Source: Mucor racemosus (taxonomy: Eukaryota > Mucoromycota > Mucoromycetes > Mucorales > Mucoraceae). Taken from it: 64,000 nucleotides of DNA. Position numbers and translations under genes: made by a program. The notes under the pieces were generated by a model. That model ran no database searches. It saw only the letters and a list, made by a program, of their open reading frames with translations, and had not been told where the DNA came from. Positions 24,001 through 35,417 of this stretch are shown here, piece after piece. The stretch lies in contig JAPEHQ010000007.1 in assembly GCA_027405735.1 (NCBI GenBank), forward strand, positions 1,079,001-1,143,000, written 5' to 3'. The first letter of the stretch is position 1, and each line of letters begins with the position of its first letter.

Positions 24001-25357
24001 GAACGCATATAATTCATCTGTTGAATCAATGAATAGAGGTTCATAATTGACATGGTGAAAAAAGTTTTGATTTCTCAGTGCTGCTCCAATTTCAATTGCT
24101 TCCAAACGATCATTATTTCCAAGTATTGACAATAATCGGTCCTACATGAATAATTTCAGCCAATGTGTATATATCTGATTATCAAAGGTCTTACAACTGC
24201 TTCTTTCCCGTTAAATACTTCATGATATTCTATTCCATCTTTTACTAATGTTGAACATGTAATTCTTTTATGAAATTCTCTTGCCACCTCGGATAAAAGT
24301 GCAGTATATATAGCAACGTGTTGGGATCGATAAGCATCAATTGACTTTTGCTGTTCTTCTTTTTTTGATTGCATTTTACTTAAAAATACAGACGAATAAG
24401 ATTCTGTCATACTTGAATTGTTGGGAGCCATGGTAAAATCGGAAATGTCAGTGAATGCTGTCTCTGTCGAGAAACGAGACTCCAGCTGCGGTTGCTGCTG
24501 TGGTGGCAATGTAAAAGATTCTGAACTGCTATAATGACTCACTTTAGCTTGTGGTGCAATAGATTCTAAATCTATAAAGAAGAAGAAGAAGAAAAAAAGA
24601 AAAAGGAGACAAATGTTTAAAAGGATCAGCTTTCCAATCTGTACATTACAGTAGTATATAGATAAACATTACCCCCTATGCTACCCTTACGCCGACCCGA
24701 ATCAGGAGAAACAGAAGCTATTATAGAATCTGTTGTACTTTCACCACCATCCCAAGATTCAACTATTTCGGTCAATGCTTCATCCAACATCATACCCTTG
24801 TCTTGTTCGTCATTATCCTCATCTTCGTCATCTGTATCACTCGGGTCCATTGGTTTAATGCAAATAATAGATGATGGTGGTCTATCTTTAAAATTAAATT
24901 CATCATCTTCATCGTCGTCAGATTGTTCATTAAAGTGTTTTATATGATCAAAGGTATTTCCTACAGCGAGACTTTCGACACTGTCTGATACATCAAAAGA
25001 AGGGCAACTCTGACTATTGCCATGATATTGAGGAGATGTAGGAGTAGCAGATTCAACTTGTATTGCAACATCCATATCTTCAGTTTTGATCTTGATGGGT
25101 ATACTTGAATTTCGCATAGGCGATGGCATTCGTTGTTGCTGCAACGCTCTTTTCTTTAATTCAGATTTTGTTTGATTATTAGCAGCAGCCAAACTTTGTT
25201 TCCGCACAGGTAACTGTTGTTGAATATAATATTTTTTGATAGCTTCTGGTATTGGACTACCAGATGCTAAATCATAAGTGACAGTTGGTGTTCTTTTTAG
25301 ATATAAAATATCCTTTTTTTTCTTGCCAACTAAAGAATTTGATTGTATTGAACTCAT
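21003..25357 (-). CDS. ROM2: Rom2-type Rho1 guanine nucleotide exchange factor (DEP-DH-PH-CNH)
   Basis: Eleven exons that keep phase throughout, 1210 codons: 25357-24673, 24571-24195, 24141-23934, 23878-23766, 23590-23444, 23384-23088, 23036-22764, 22703-22530, 22477-21439, 21381-21233, 21173-21003. The N-terminal ~300 residues are Ser/Asp-rich and disordered. A DEP domain follows (~310-420, EVFNGKEAVDRLLS), then a Cys-rich link CYSPTCTG. The DH domain (~475-670) has RKRQECIYELIYTEQDFVRDL and TTRLGRYNLLLREILKRT. A PH domain (~690-760 and on) and a CNH domain to the end (EFAFFVDQRGRF, IDWEGAP, ending ILPPY) complete the order. This is the Rom1/Rom2 (Rgf1) layout. These load Rho1 with GTP at the cell cortex and so switch on glucan synthase and the Pkc1 wall-integrity pathway. 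A spliceable 66-nt segment at 23658-23723 is left out of the model because it brings a stop codon. Confidence 0.88.
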
Positions 25358-25916
25358 ATTATTAAAGAAACAAAAGATAAAGAGGAAAAGAAGCTCTAAA
25401 AAAAGTTAATTAAACTAACAAAGTATTATAATAAAATCGGGATAACAATTTACAAGAAAGAAAGACGAGAAATATATACGTGTGGAACCACTTTAATTTG
25501 TAAAAAGTGGAACCTTGTCCTAGGTCTAAGCAAGTAAATGTAGTAATTGAAAGTTTTAGACCTTAAATTTTGTTTGCTTCCCCTTTAAACTTGCGGGTAT
25601 CTAAATGGTAGCACCATTATCCATATCCATGGCAACCACTGGTATCCATAGCAACGATCAAGGCAAGCCACAATGTAGACGCTGTTTACCAAATCTTGGT
25701 ACCTGAGATCTTGCCAGTGAACAGATTCATCTTGTATAATTTTGCAACCTGTACAACTATAGATGTCACCGCCCTGTACACCTGCGGAGTGATGGCAACT
25801 AAGGAAAGCTTCATTATAATAATTGTGATATAAAAACCAACCCCCCTTTTTTTTTATTATTCATTTCTTTTTTACTTTTTTTTTTTTCGATTTATCAAGT
25901 AATATACAGCAAAATC
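25358..25916. promoter_or_regulatory. Divergent promoter region, Rho GEF / phosphotransferase
   Basis: Shared upstream region of two divergently transcribed genes. It contains two RFX/X-box-like sites in tandem (25623-25636 and 25642-25655, annotated separately) and T-rich runs just before the phosphotransferase start codon. No open frame of note. Confidence 0.55.
25623..25655. promoter_or_regulatory. Pair of RFX X-box-like sites
   Basis: ATATCCATGGCAAC at 25623-25636 and GTATCCATAGCAAC at 25642-25655. The second fits the X-box form GTHNCCATRGNAAC at every position; the first differs at one. The starts are 19 bp apart, about two helical turns. Fungal RFX proteins (Crt1/Rfx1 type) bind such sites. 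The regulatory role is inferred from sequence alone. Confidence 0.45.
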
Positions 25917-27536
25917 ATGCTTAGTTGGAAACCTGCGTATATCTCATATCTGGGTGAAAAACAAATCGATAATTTACGTTTATACAAGTATGCTGCAGTT
26001 GATAAATCTCCAATTTCAAGATACATTTTGAAACATTACTGGGATTTTGCCATTACATTATTTCCAAGATGGATAGCGCAAGTATTTTTTTTTTAGACCC
26101 AAATATACACTGACACTAACCCATTCATTTTAGTCCTAATTTAATTACTTTGATTGGCTTATTTTTCATGATTGCAAATGTAATTGTTATTTGTATATGG
26201 TCTCCAAATCTTGATACCAATGCTCCCAACTGGATCAACTTTAGTTTTGCTGCTGGTCTTTGGTTATATTCTACATTTGATAATGTAGATGGTCGTCAGG
26301 CTCGTCGTACCGGAACTTCCTCCCCGTTGGGCGAATTGTTTGATCATGGTTGTGATGCTGTGAATTGCACCTATGTGGCTTTGTTGCAAGCTGCTGCACT
26401 TGGTTTAGGTCATACCCCCTCTGCTGCAATTTTACTTTTCGTTACGATTGCAGGTTTCTACCTTTCAACTATAGAAGAATACTATACTGGCGTTCTTTAT
26501 TTGGGTTATATTAATGGCCCTACAGAAGGAATTATCGTTACTTGTTTGGCTTTTATTTGGTCCGGTATTTATGGTAAGTTCAATTTTTGGTCGAGGATTC
26601 TTTATAACAGCATAATAACCCTTATGTTATTATATAATAGGTGTTGCCTCATGGCACGTGCCTGTAGATGAGATCTCATGTCTTGCTTGGATAACTTCAA
26701 TTTTACCCAGTGGTACCACTTGTGCTGACTTATTTGTATGGGGTATGGTTGGATTCTTCCTTGTTACACATCTCCCAGTATGGTAAGACGAACAGATTTC
26801 TTATTTACAAAAAGCTATTGTTCCTGAATTTATCTTGTTAGTATTTATTCAATTGGCCAAGTTTGCAAGGAAAAGGGTTTACAAAAGAGATCAGTGTTTC
26901 AAAATGTCTTTATGCCTTTGATTTTTACTGGCATTTTCATTTATACATGGTTATCATCATCCTCATCCATCATTTTTTCAGAGAATCACTTTATCGTATT
27001 TGCTATTTTCACAGGTCTCTTGTTTGGAGAGATGGCATCTGATATCATTCTTGCTCATTTAACAAAATCTGAATATCCTCGTTTCTTGAATATCTATATT
27101 CCATTGTTTCTCACATCATTGTTGGTAAATTTACAGAGCTTTTTCCACACGTAAGTCAATCGTAAATGTGCACAAAAGTATGGTATTTATTAATTGAACG
27201 TTTTTTCGTTGGGGACGTTAGTAAATTAGTCGACGAATATATTTTACTTCTTGTGTTATGCAGTACTAAGTTTTACACATACATTGTAAGAGCAGTCCGT
27301 GTCATTAATGCATTTTGTGATTTTTTGGGTATTCGCTGTCTCGTGATTCCTTCAACTAAACAGAGTGATAGAACTATTGTACCAAAGACATCAGGTATGA
27401 TTATTGAAAAGGAATTCATATATAAATACATTCTCATGTCATTTTTTTGTTCTATTTAGCTGAACATGAGACTGAATCTCTTTTGGTGGCCCAAGAAGAA
27501 GGAACAAGCCAACAACCACAATATAATACTTTTTAA
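25917..27536 (+). CDS. EPT1: Ethanolamine/choline phosphotransferase (CDP-alcohol phosphatidyltransferase)
   Basis: Six exons, 419 codons: 25917-26077, 26134-26573, 26641-26782, 26842-27150, 27264-27394, 27460-27536. The phase closes at every junction only if intron 1 is GC-AG (donor GCAAGT, acceptor TTTTAG, branch ACTAAC). The CDP-alcohol motif DG(x2)AR(x8)G(x3)D(x3)D is complete in exon 2: DGRQAR...GELFDHGCD. About seven to ten hydrophobic helices follow. Length and the NLITLIG and VDGRQAR context fit Ept1/Cpt1, which transfer phosphoethanolamine or phosphocholine from the CDP form to diacylglycerol in the ER, the last step of the Kennedy pathway. Sequence alone does not separate choline from ethanolamine specificity. 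Confidence 0.9.
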
Positions 27537-30500
27537 GAATGAAATATTAAATATATTCCCTAATTATACACAAACTTATATACTCATGGTGTATCGCAAT
27601 GAAACTTGTAATTAATAATATCGAATTTCTGCAAGATTGAAGTTGTAAATACTTTTTTAATAGATATACAATTTGTAACCTCGAAAAAACAATTGCTTTG
27701 AAAAACTTGATTACTTCGATATTTTCTTATTTTGGAATTGGTATAGAACTAGAGGAATACATTCCTTTGTAAAATAATTATTTGTTGTGAACAAGCTGTA
27801 TGCATACTCTATTGCGAAGATTTTAGCCAAGGAAACGCAGAAAAGTATTTAAGAAATCGGAGATGTCGATATTTGATATTTAAATGATCCCACTGATCCA
27901 GTTCTTGTTTTTAATATAAGAGTGAATTCTTTACCTTTTACATTTCAACACCTAAAATGCCTTTAAAAGAAGAGTAGTAACTGCATGGAAAATCGATTTA
28001 TTTAATTTTTGTTGTATTACTTTTTATATGTAGACTCAAAGGCACAGGTGGTACAATTCACCAATGAAGCATTCTTTCCATTCGATCCACATAATAATGT
28101 TGTATACAGTTATAAATGCTTAACAACGAAAGAAATATTTAGAAGTATATCTATTTATAAGGATTATTTTGATGATAAAAACATTAGAGGTTTTGCAACT
28201 TGGTGTAGTCGAAAAAGTTTACATTTTTTTTAAAGCTGATGAAGTAAGAAAAAAAAACAAAAGAATGAAGATGGCGTTATAACAAAGCGAAGCCGACTGT
28301 TGTATGTTATGAAGGAGGAGTTCCTTGGTAATGATTAGTTACCAGCTTCACAAAATTAACTTTTAAATTTATTTATGTTTTCTTTAAAGGTAAAGCTGCT
28401 TCAGCAATAATAGAATCCCTTCAAACAATAAATCATTTGTAAATTTTTTTTTGAAGATCTCGAATTAATAGGCTAAATGAGAAAATCGAAAGGAAAAAAA
28501 AAATATGATATGCGAATCCTATTATTAGAAACTATGGCTAATGGACTTACAGAAAGATGTTTAACCAAAACTGTTTATGCTTCCCTCCTCCTCTGACAGC
28601 ATGGATGAAACCGCCTCAAGATATTTATGCGAGAAGAGCAAATCCGTTGTAAAACAATTAAATAATGCGTCTGGCAGCGCCCAAGGTATATATATCCCAA
28701 AATTAATATAATTGATATTATTTTTCCTTTTAGCTAGGATGAATCATATTAAAACTAAATTTTATTTCTGTTTCGTTCAAAAAAATAATAAAAACGTCTA
28801 AATCTCAAGCGTAAAGCTTGTATTATTACTGAATCAATCGATATTCGTATTTTTTAAGTGTTCAAAGATTTGTTTTTTAATAATAAAAATAAGTAGTGCC
28901 TTACTTAAAGCAACAATATATATCGTAAACATGCGTTGTGCATGTTTGTATTTTTTATTGCTGTTACATAGGTGTAATATGCTCGTTTAAAGTTGATCAA
29001 GTGAAGAGTATAGTTTGGCGGTAGAAAATTTTAACCTGGACCGGAGTTTGAATCCTTTTTTTCCAAATGACAAAAATAAAATCGATTTGAACATTTTTTT
29101 TCTATTTTTAAAAAAATAGTGAAGAAAAAGTCATTATACAGCTTTAATGTTCTAAGCTAATTTATAGAGTTTTTAAATATCTATTTAATTATGGTATTTT
29201 TATCCCAATAAGTTAAATGTAAAATTTCCTATAAAGAAAAAACAGAAAAACAGATTTTCGCGTAAAAGTTAATTTTTTCCATAAAGAACTTTTGTTTAAA
29301 TAGTTCTACGTAAAAAACACGTTTCTTAGGGTCATTTTGAGCTTATACATGCCTTAGTAAAAAATGCCAATTTTGGGGTTTAAAATCGATTTTCGTGAGA
29401 TCTTCGATTTTGGCCTTACAATACCTCGACAAAAGTTTGCGAAAATGAACGATTTTTAATTACCAAAAAAAAAATCCAGAAAAATGCATAAAATAATAGT
29501 ACAATATTCTACGAGTATGCTGATGCAAACCCGAGCCTCTAATTCGGCTTTTTGCGTTAGATATCTAAGCTCAAAAACTACGCATTTTTGTCAAATTTAA
29601 GAGTAAATTGTCGATTACTTGATAACTAAATTCTAAACATTGCATCTCCCACTTTAATTGAATGTATTCAATCTTTACGTATCGAAAAGTGTTGCGAAAG
29701 TAACGTTCCTAGTACGTTTCACTACAAAATATTGGTTGATATCACCCAATCGCAACTCATTTTAGTGCAAATTTGTCCAATTGCAAGGCTGTAAATTGAA
29801 ATGCACCTAATCAATCAGACAAAAAGTGTGCCATCCCACTACCCTTCATCTTGCCGTACCAAATAAAATTGGGAAGACTAATATTTCTTAAAATTTGAAT
29901 GATTTTCGATAATGATTCACAAACGGTATGCAAAATATCAAACTCTTGAATGTTATTTAGAATATGTCTACATTTTAATATAATTTTTATTTCACAAAAT
30001 ACTTTTTGAAATAGCCTTTTGGAATACAGATTTGTGTCTATCTCGACATGTTGAAACTAGCTTGCAATGCCATTTCAACGTACCGAAAGCCTTCATTTTG
30101 CTTGTAAAAATCCTTTGACTTGGTACGAAATAGGGGTGATTTGATCGCAAAAAGACAGCATTTTTATCATAAATTATCAAATTACAATCAAATCACGCAT
30201 AATACAGATCAAATTGCGGTTACAATTTCAATGTTTTTGAGAATGAATTCTAATTTTTATTTACTATAAGAATTTAAAATCAAAAGAAAAGATTAAAAAA
30301 AGTTACAAAAAAAAAAAAAAAAAAAAAAAAAAACCATATAATTATGCTTTAAAATGACATAAAGTGAAAAAAATGATGAAAATGCAAAAGAAAAATGAGA
30401 AAAAAACAATGAGAACAAGTTTGATTATTTTGCTTCATATATGAGTGAAAAAAAAGAGAGCATAAAGTATTCAATTCTAAATTATATACATCAAATAAAA

Positions 30501-30771
30501 AGAAATTTAGAATTAGGTGAGGAATTTTTTTTTTTTTTTGATTGTTGGAAATATAGTATTTTTTGTTTGATTTTGTTGATTTTTTTTTTGGTCAAGGTGT
30601 TAATTGAGTTGTTATAAGTTGAGATTTGATGTTGCAGACATGAGAAGAAGAAGGATAACCCTTTTGATTGTTTTTTTTTGTTGATTTTTTTTTTTTGGTT
30701 TTCTTGAAATTGTGTGTATATAAAATGCTGATTGAATGCGTGTTTATAAAAGAGAAATTGAATGAGACTTA
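27537..30771. other. Long AT-rich intergenic region
   Basis: No confident gene. A 74-codon open frame at 28009-28233 has a gene-like composition (FTNEAFFPFDPHNN, GFATWCSRK) but no known domain; it could be a decayed coding fragment. The stretch 29330-29470 belongs loosely to the old repeat family G. A run of about 26 A lies at 30308-30333. T-rich runs and the likely 3' UTR of the zinc-finger gene fill 30500-30771. Confidence 0.4.
28009..28233 (+). other. Unrecognised open frame, possible gene remnant
   Basis: 74 codons beginning MLYYFLYVDSKAQVVQFTNE. The middle has balanced amino-acid use (Phe, Asp, Tyr, Trp, Cys), unlike the Lys/Asn/Ile-rich noise of nearby frames. No domain recognised, no start context or flanking exon. 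It may be an eroded exon; function unknown. Confidence 0.2.
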
Positions 30772-32935
30772 TTAGCAGCCAACAGTACCAGCATTATTAG
30801 TTGAATGCCATGACATCCCAACCATATTTGACATGATATTATTGTTGTTTGATTCTTGTTGTTGCTGTTGTTGTTGGCTATTATTATTATTTAATGGTGG
30901 TAAATGTTGCTGAGAAGATTGAGATGTTTCAGGCTGTTGCTGTTGTTGATGATGATGCTGTCTTCTACGACGATCTTCTACACGTTGATGAGTCTTCATA
31001 TGTTGAGACAAATTATCAGACCGAGAAAATGTCTTGTGACAATTGGGAAATGAACAGCCAAATGGTCTCTCCATGGTATGAATCCTCATATGACGCTTGA
31101 GATGCTCCAAACGCTTAAATCTACGTTGACATTGAGCAATAGGACAAGTATGAGATTTTTGTTGATTTGTGTTGTTATTACTACTATTGGTATTGGAAGA
31201 TCTACGAGAAGAGGCAGCAGATTTGGAAACAGTAGCAGCAGGAGTAGCAATAGCAGAAGTTGCAGAAGATGAAGCAGCAGCGGCAGCTACAACAGCAGCA
31301 GCAGCATTAATACTATTATTAGCAGAATCACTACCATTTGGGCTTTGAATAGAATAAGAATGATAAGCATAGGAGCCTTGTTGTTGTTGTTGTTGTTGTT
31401 GCTGTTGTTGCATCATATTATTAGAATAGTTAAATCTATCATGATCATTTGATGGTGCAGTAGCAGTAGTAGGAGAATGAGTTGGACTTGAAGTATTGTA
31501 AAATGTATGATTTTGATGTTCATGATTGAGTAAAGATGATACACCAGCATTAGGTGAAGTTGGGGTATCTTGATGAATGAAATGCTGTTGATGTTGATGC
31601 TGTTGATGATTAAAATTACGCATATATTGTTGTTGATGATGATGAAAACTTGTATTTTCCTAAAACGTCCAATTAGTTGGTTAGATTATGCATAAAATTA
31701 ATATACATTTATTGTTAATTTACCTGCTCAGAGTAATTATGGCGATGACCATACATATCAATCATATCAAATGATGAAGGTTGTTGATGATGGTGTTGTT
31801 GTTGTTGTTGTTGCTGTTGTTGCTTTGCAAAATAAGCGGGAGTTCTATCATCAAGTACTTGCTGAGATGACATTGGTCCACTTGCAGAAGAAACAGAAAC
31901 AGCAGCGGCAGCAGCAGCAACTGCAGCAGCAGCAGCAGCAGAAACGGCAACAGCATGATTATTGTTATTGTTGTTACCAGTCTTCTTTTTAGCGCCACCT
32001 TGTTGAAGCATATTTGTCTTTTTGGTATGAGTACGATAATGAGCATGGAAATTATCAGAACGACTAAAGCTTTTACCACAGCCAGGGAAATGACAAACAT
32101 GAGGTCTCTTACCAGTATGAACAAGCATGTGACGCTTGAGATGTTCATAACGTTTGAAACTCCAAAAGCAGTAAGGATACTTGCAAGCATGTTTATGTTG
32201 AGTATTTGGACCAGATAATTGAGCACGAGATCCGCGACGAGAACCAGTAGAAGTCTTTGCAGGACTAGCGGTAGTATTCGTAATATTCGTAGTATTCGTA
32301 GTAGTTGAAGAAGAAGTAGGACTAGTCGCAGCAGTACTAGTAGTGGTCATGGTAGGATTACCAAATGAATGATGGTGATGATGTTGCATAGAAGTTAAAA
32401 AACTATAGTCTGATTGTTGTTGACATCTAACCGAAGCAGCAGCATTAGCAGCAGTTGAATAAGCATTATTTCCATGATGTTCATTCTGTTGTTGTTGCTG
32501 TTGTTGAACGCAATCATTATCCATAGATACTGCTGAACATGAACTTCTTCGATATGCGTCTTGATCATGCATTGATGACGGATGCGGGATGTTTGTTCCG
32601 AATCCAAAGGGGCCTACATCTACAGAGAATTTGCGCTTGAACTGCATTGAATCGAGTAGAACAGAGGAAGGAGATACTGCTGGAGTAAGAGGAGGTGACA
32701 TATGTTGCTGATACATCATACCAGGATTAAATGAATTATAATTTGGTGGAGGAGGAGGTAAATAAGCAGACGAAGGAATTATTCCTCTATTATCAACAAT
32801 AGAGCAACTGGGTGCTGGTGGAGAAGGTGTTGCATTTTCTTCTAATTTAGGCAACTTGTCGATTCCAGGTAATTTTTCGTTCATTAAAGGTGTATTTGGC
32901 TGTTCATAATTCGACATGATTTGTTGATGATTCAT
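30772..32935 (-). CDS. C2H2 zinc-finger transcription factor with two finger pairs
   Basis: Two exons, 32935-31724 and 31659-30772, joined in phase 0 across a 64-nt intron (donor GTAAAT, acceptor TTTTAG); 699 codons. Residues ~250-306 hold two fingers (CKYPYC...HLKRHMLVH and CHFPGC...NFHAHYRTH). Residues ~574-630 hold two more (CPIAQC...HLKRHMRIH and CSFPNC...NLSQHMKTH). All four have intact Cys2His2 spacing. Both pairs carry FKR(Y/L)EHLKRH in the first finger and FSRSDN in the second, so they look like a duplicated two-finger module. The rest is low complexity: Gln, His, Ala, Asn and Thr runs typical of fungal activators. The finger pattern recalls the C-terminal fingers of Ste12-type and Msn2-like regulators, but no homeodomain is present. 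A nuclear DNA-binding regulator; target unknown. Confidence 0.88.
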
Positions 32936-34424
32936 CTCTTTTTTTCTATATTTATGAATAAAATTATATGTGTAGAAAAGAAAAAGAAAGAGAAAGAAAG
33001 AAGAGAACTATTAAACAAAAAATATTTCATTATATACATACAAGACCAATGATCGACACATAGAGGAGTATTTAGTGCTTAATAGATTACTCATTTAGTA
33101 TAAAACTTTCTCCTTGTGATTCAAAGGAGTTGTATTATGTTTCTCTAATGTGTGTGTGTATGTGTGTGTAAAAAAAAAGGGGGGGGGGAGGACACAGTGG
33201 TTAGTCAAAAAGGAGCTCTTGTATATAAACTATATGCATTTTACTCCTTAAATTTTATTAATTATAGCAGTAAGGTTTATAAGCAGTAAGTAATTCTAAA
33301 CGAGGTCTAAATTATATGATTGGTATAATTCTAGTAATTTTATCAACATTATACAGTAAAATATGCACAATGATATGCGATAGATTTTCTTTGTTTCGAC
33401 GACTTCGAAAATAACAAAATAACAAAATAAAAAAAAAGATGTGTCAATTAGGCGTAAAAGAATGCCATTTTCAATAAAACTAAGTATGCCTTTATTATAT
33501 CTCTAATGATCATTTATTCAATAATTAAATCTTTCTAAATGTATATATTATATCGCATATAACACATTTTATAAGATATATTACATAATTTATAGTTTCT
33601 TAATATTTTCTCCTGACTAGATACTATATGGAATCAAGGAGCTTCCCGATAAGAAAGAGGACGCAGAACCTCGTGCTTTCAAAGAAATAAATCAAGGTAT
33701 CCCCTTTTTTATATACAAATTCAACTTGATGGTGGTTTTTATATGTTACTTATTAAAATATATATACATATATATATACACATGATTTCCCCTTTTTTTT
33801 TGTATCTTGTGCATTTAAACATATATATCATATGTTTTTATGTATATATATATGATCCCTTTTTCATTAGAATAATGGGTCATAAAACATGTTGATTTGA
33901 CATTTGGATGTAGCAACTAAAATAAAATGTTCAGGAGCAGTAACAAAAAACAACAGAAATCAACTTTTTTTTGTTACACTATACAAAGATTTATTCATGT
34001 AATTTTGGCTAATGTTTATTTTTTTTCTCTCCTAATGCATTTTTATATCTATATCTTGATCTGTATTAAATTAACCCCTTTTATTTTCATGGATTTATAT
34101 TTTTATTTAGCATTTGAACAATTTTTTATATTTAAATAAACCATAAAATAAATCAGATCTATTGATAAATTAGCAAATGATGACAATAAAAAGCTTTGAC
34201 ATGATCCCTACAGGACAGGAGCTAATGTCATTTCATATTATTCATAACCTCCTTTCCCAAGTTCTGTATTGACACGATATTAGGGATACAATTAAACTGT
34301 CCGAACCGGATTTGAGATACCCAAAAAAAAAAAAAGAGAAAAGCGAAACCCTTTTTTGACATCCCACCCGGACCCAAATATGGTGCTGCAGCAGACCAGT
34401 ACTAGAGATTACACTCATGGCAGA
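32936..34424. other. Intergenic between C2H2 gene and eL31
   Basis: Divergent upstream region. It contains a purine run of nine A then ten G near 33173-33190, TATA-like runs near 33760-33860, and a possible lone exon at 33619-33700. T-rich sequence near 33980-34140 has a 70-codon frame of Phe/Leu/Ile only, not called. GACCCAAATATGG near 34373 lies just upstream of the eL31 5' leader. Confidence 0.4.
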
Positions 34425-34526
34425 GTAAGTATGATCCTCCTTTTTGCTTATCCACCTGTTTAAAGTATGTACAGCAAGAATAAAGCATCCATCCATTTGA
34501 TTCGATATATTAACAATTATAAATAG
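34425..34526 (+). promoter_or_regulatory. Probable 5' UTR intron of eL31 gene
   Basis: GTAAGTATG donor at 34425 and AAATAG acceptor ending at 34526, directly before the eL31 ATG. A second acceptor, TACAG at 34473, is possible. An upstream ATG at 34417-34419 (ATGGCAGAG then TAA in the unspliced form) lies just before the donor. Introns at the start codon are common in fungal ribosomal protein genes. Confidence 0.5.
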
Positions 34527-34957
34527 ATGGCCAAGGACCAAAAGACCACCCAAAAGCGTTCCACCCTCGCTGATGTTGTCACTCGTGAGTACACCATCCA
34601 CATGCACAAGCATGTCTTTGGTCGCTCTTTGAGAAAGCGTGCTCCTCATGCTATCAAGGCTGTCAAGGCTTTCGCTGAGAAGGCTATGGGTACCAAGGAC
34701 GTTCGTCTTGATCCCTCTTTGAACAAGGCTGTCTGGTCTCGTGGTGTTAAGCACACTAACCACCGTATCCGTGTCCGTATCGCCCGTAAGCGTAACGATG
34801 ATGAGGATGCCAAGGAGAAGCTTTACTCTTATGTTACCTTTGTCCCCACTGTTGACTTCAAGGGTAAGATTTACTTGTTAAATTACATTTTATACAACAT
34901 TATATTAATTTTATAATTATAGGTCTTAACACTGAAGTTGTTGAGGATGAGAACTAA
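34527..34957 (+). CDS. RPL31: 60S ribosomal protein eL31
   Basis: Two exons, 34527-34863 and 34923-34957, 123 codons. The 59-nt intron splits a Gly codon (AAG G|GTAAGA ... TATAG|GT). The family sequence is clear: [58 protein letters not shown], and the acidic end TEVVEDEN. eL31 sits at the rim of the ribosomal exit tunnel and contacts chaperones and the signal recognition particle. Codon use is strongly biased to C-ending and GTC/GCT/AAG codons, unlike neighbouring genes, as expected of a highly expressed gene. Confidence 0.97.
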
Positions 34958-35417
34958 ATCAATTCTTGATCATCATACACAATAAAATGATAAACTTGGG
35001 TAGTTTTGAATTAAAACAGCAGACTTCCATATATTCAACAAACAAATTTATTCACATTGGGATTGATTTATGTTATATTTTTACATGTTTTTATATATTT
35101 ATTGGGGGTAATGATACATGGAACATTGGGTTACCATGGTAACCAGGGTCCACCTGTCAAATGTCGATCATTAAAGTTTGTTTACTTATATCAACAACGC
35201 AGAAAATGTGTCCCTTACTGATAGTAGGAGGTCTTTTTTTCCATGCAACATTCATAATTTATTGACAGTTTCGAGTTAAACTCACAAGAATATCCCTTGA
35301 TTTTGCAATTTGATGAACATGAATTAAGCATTTATTTTCTTTTTATTTAAATATTGTATGCAATTATATGGGGAATATGATTAATAAATGAGCTATATAC
35401 AGGTTGAATTATGCAAT
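34958..35417. other. Intergenic between convergent genes
   Basis: 3' regions of eL31 (AATAAAA near 34981) and the alcohol dehydrogenase. It contains a perfect 14-bp palindrome GTTACCATGGTAAC at 35130-35143 (separate entry). No gene seen. Confidence 0.5.
35130..35143. promoter_or_regulatory. Palindromic RFX-type X-box
   Basis: GTTACCATGGTAAC, a perfect dyad and textbook RFX half-site pair. It lies between two converging genes, so it is not in an obvious promoter. Binding is inferred only. Confidence 0.4.

Noticed and set aside
29010..29060. tRNA-like stretch with GGAGTTTGAATCC resembling a B box and GGCGGTAGAA before it
   Set aside because: No acceptor stem, no anticodon arm and a run of T inside the would-be T arm; at most a chance or badly decayed tRNA.
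31380..31412. Short-period repeat that could be taken for a CRISPR-like or satellite array
   Set aside because: It is the poly-Gln codon run of the zinc-finger gene; no spacer/repeat pattern.
31715..32226. Long frames on both strands opposite the zinc-finger gene
   Set aside because: Shadows created by CAA/CAG-type repeat runs.
34242..34763. 173-codon open frame antisense to eL31
   Set aside because: Fully explained as the shadow of the strongly biased eL31 codons; no domain of its own.
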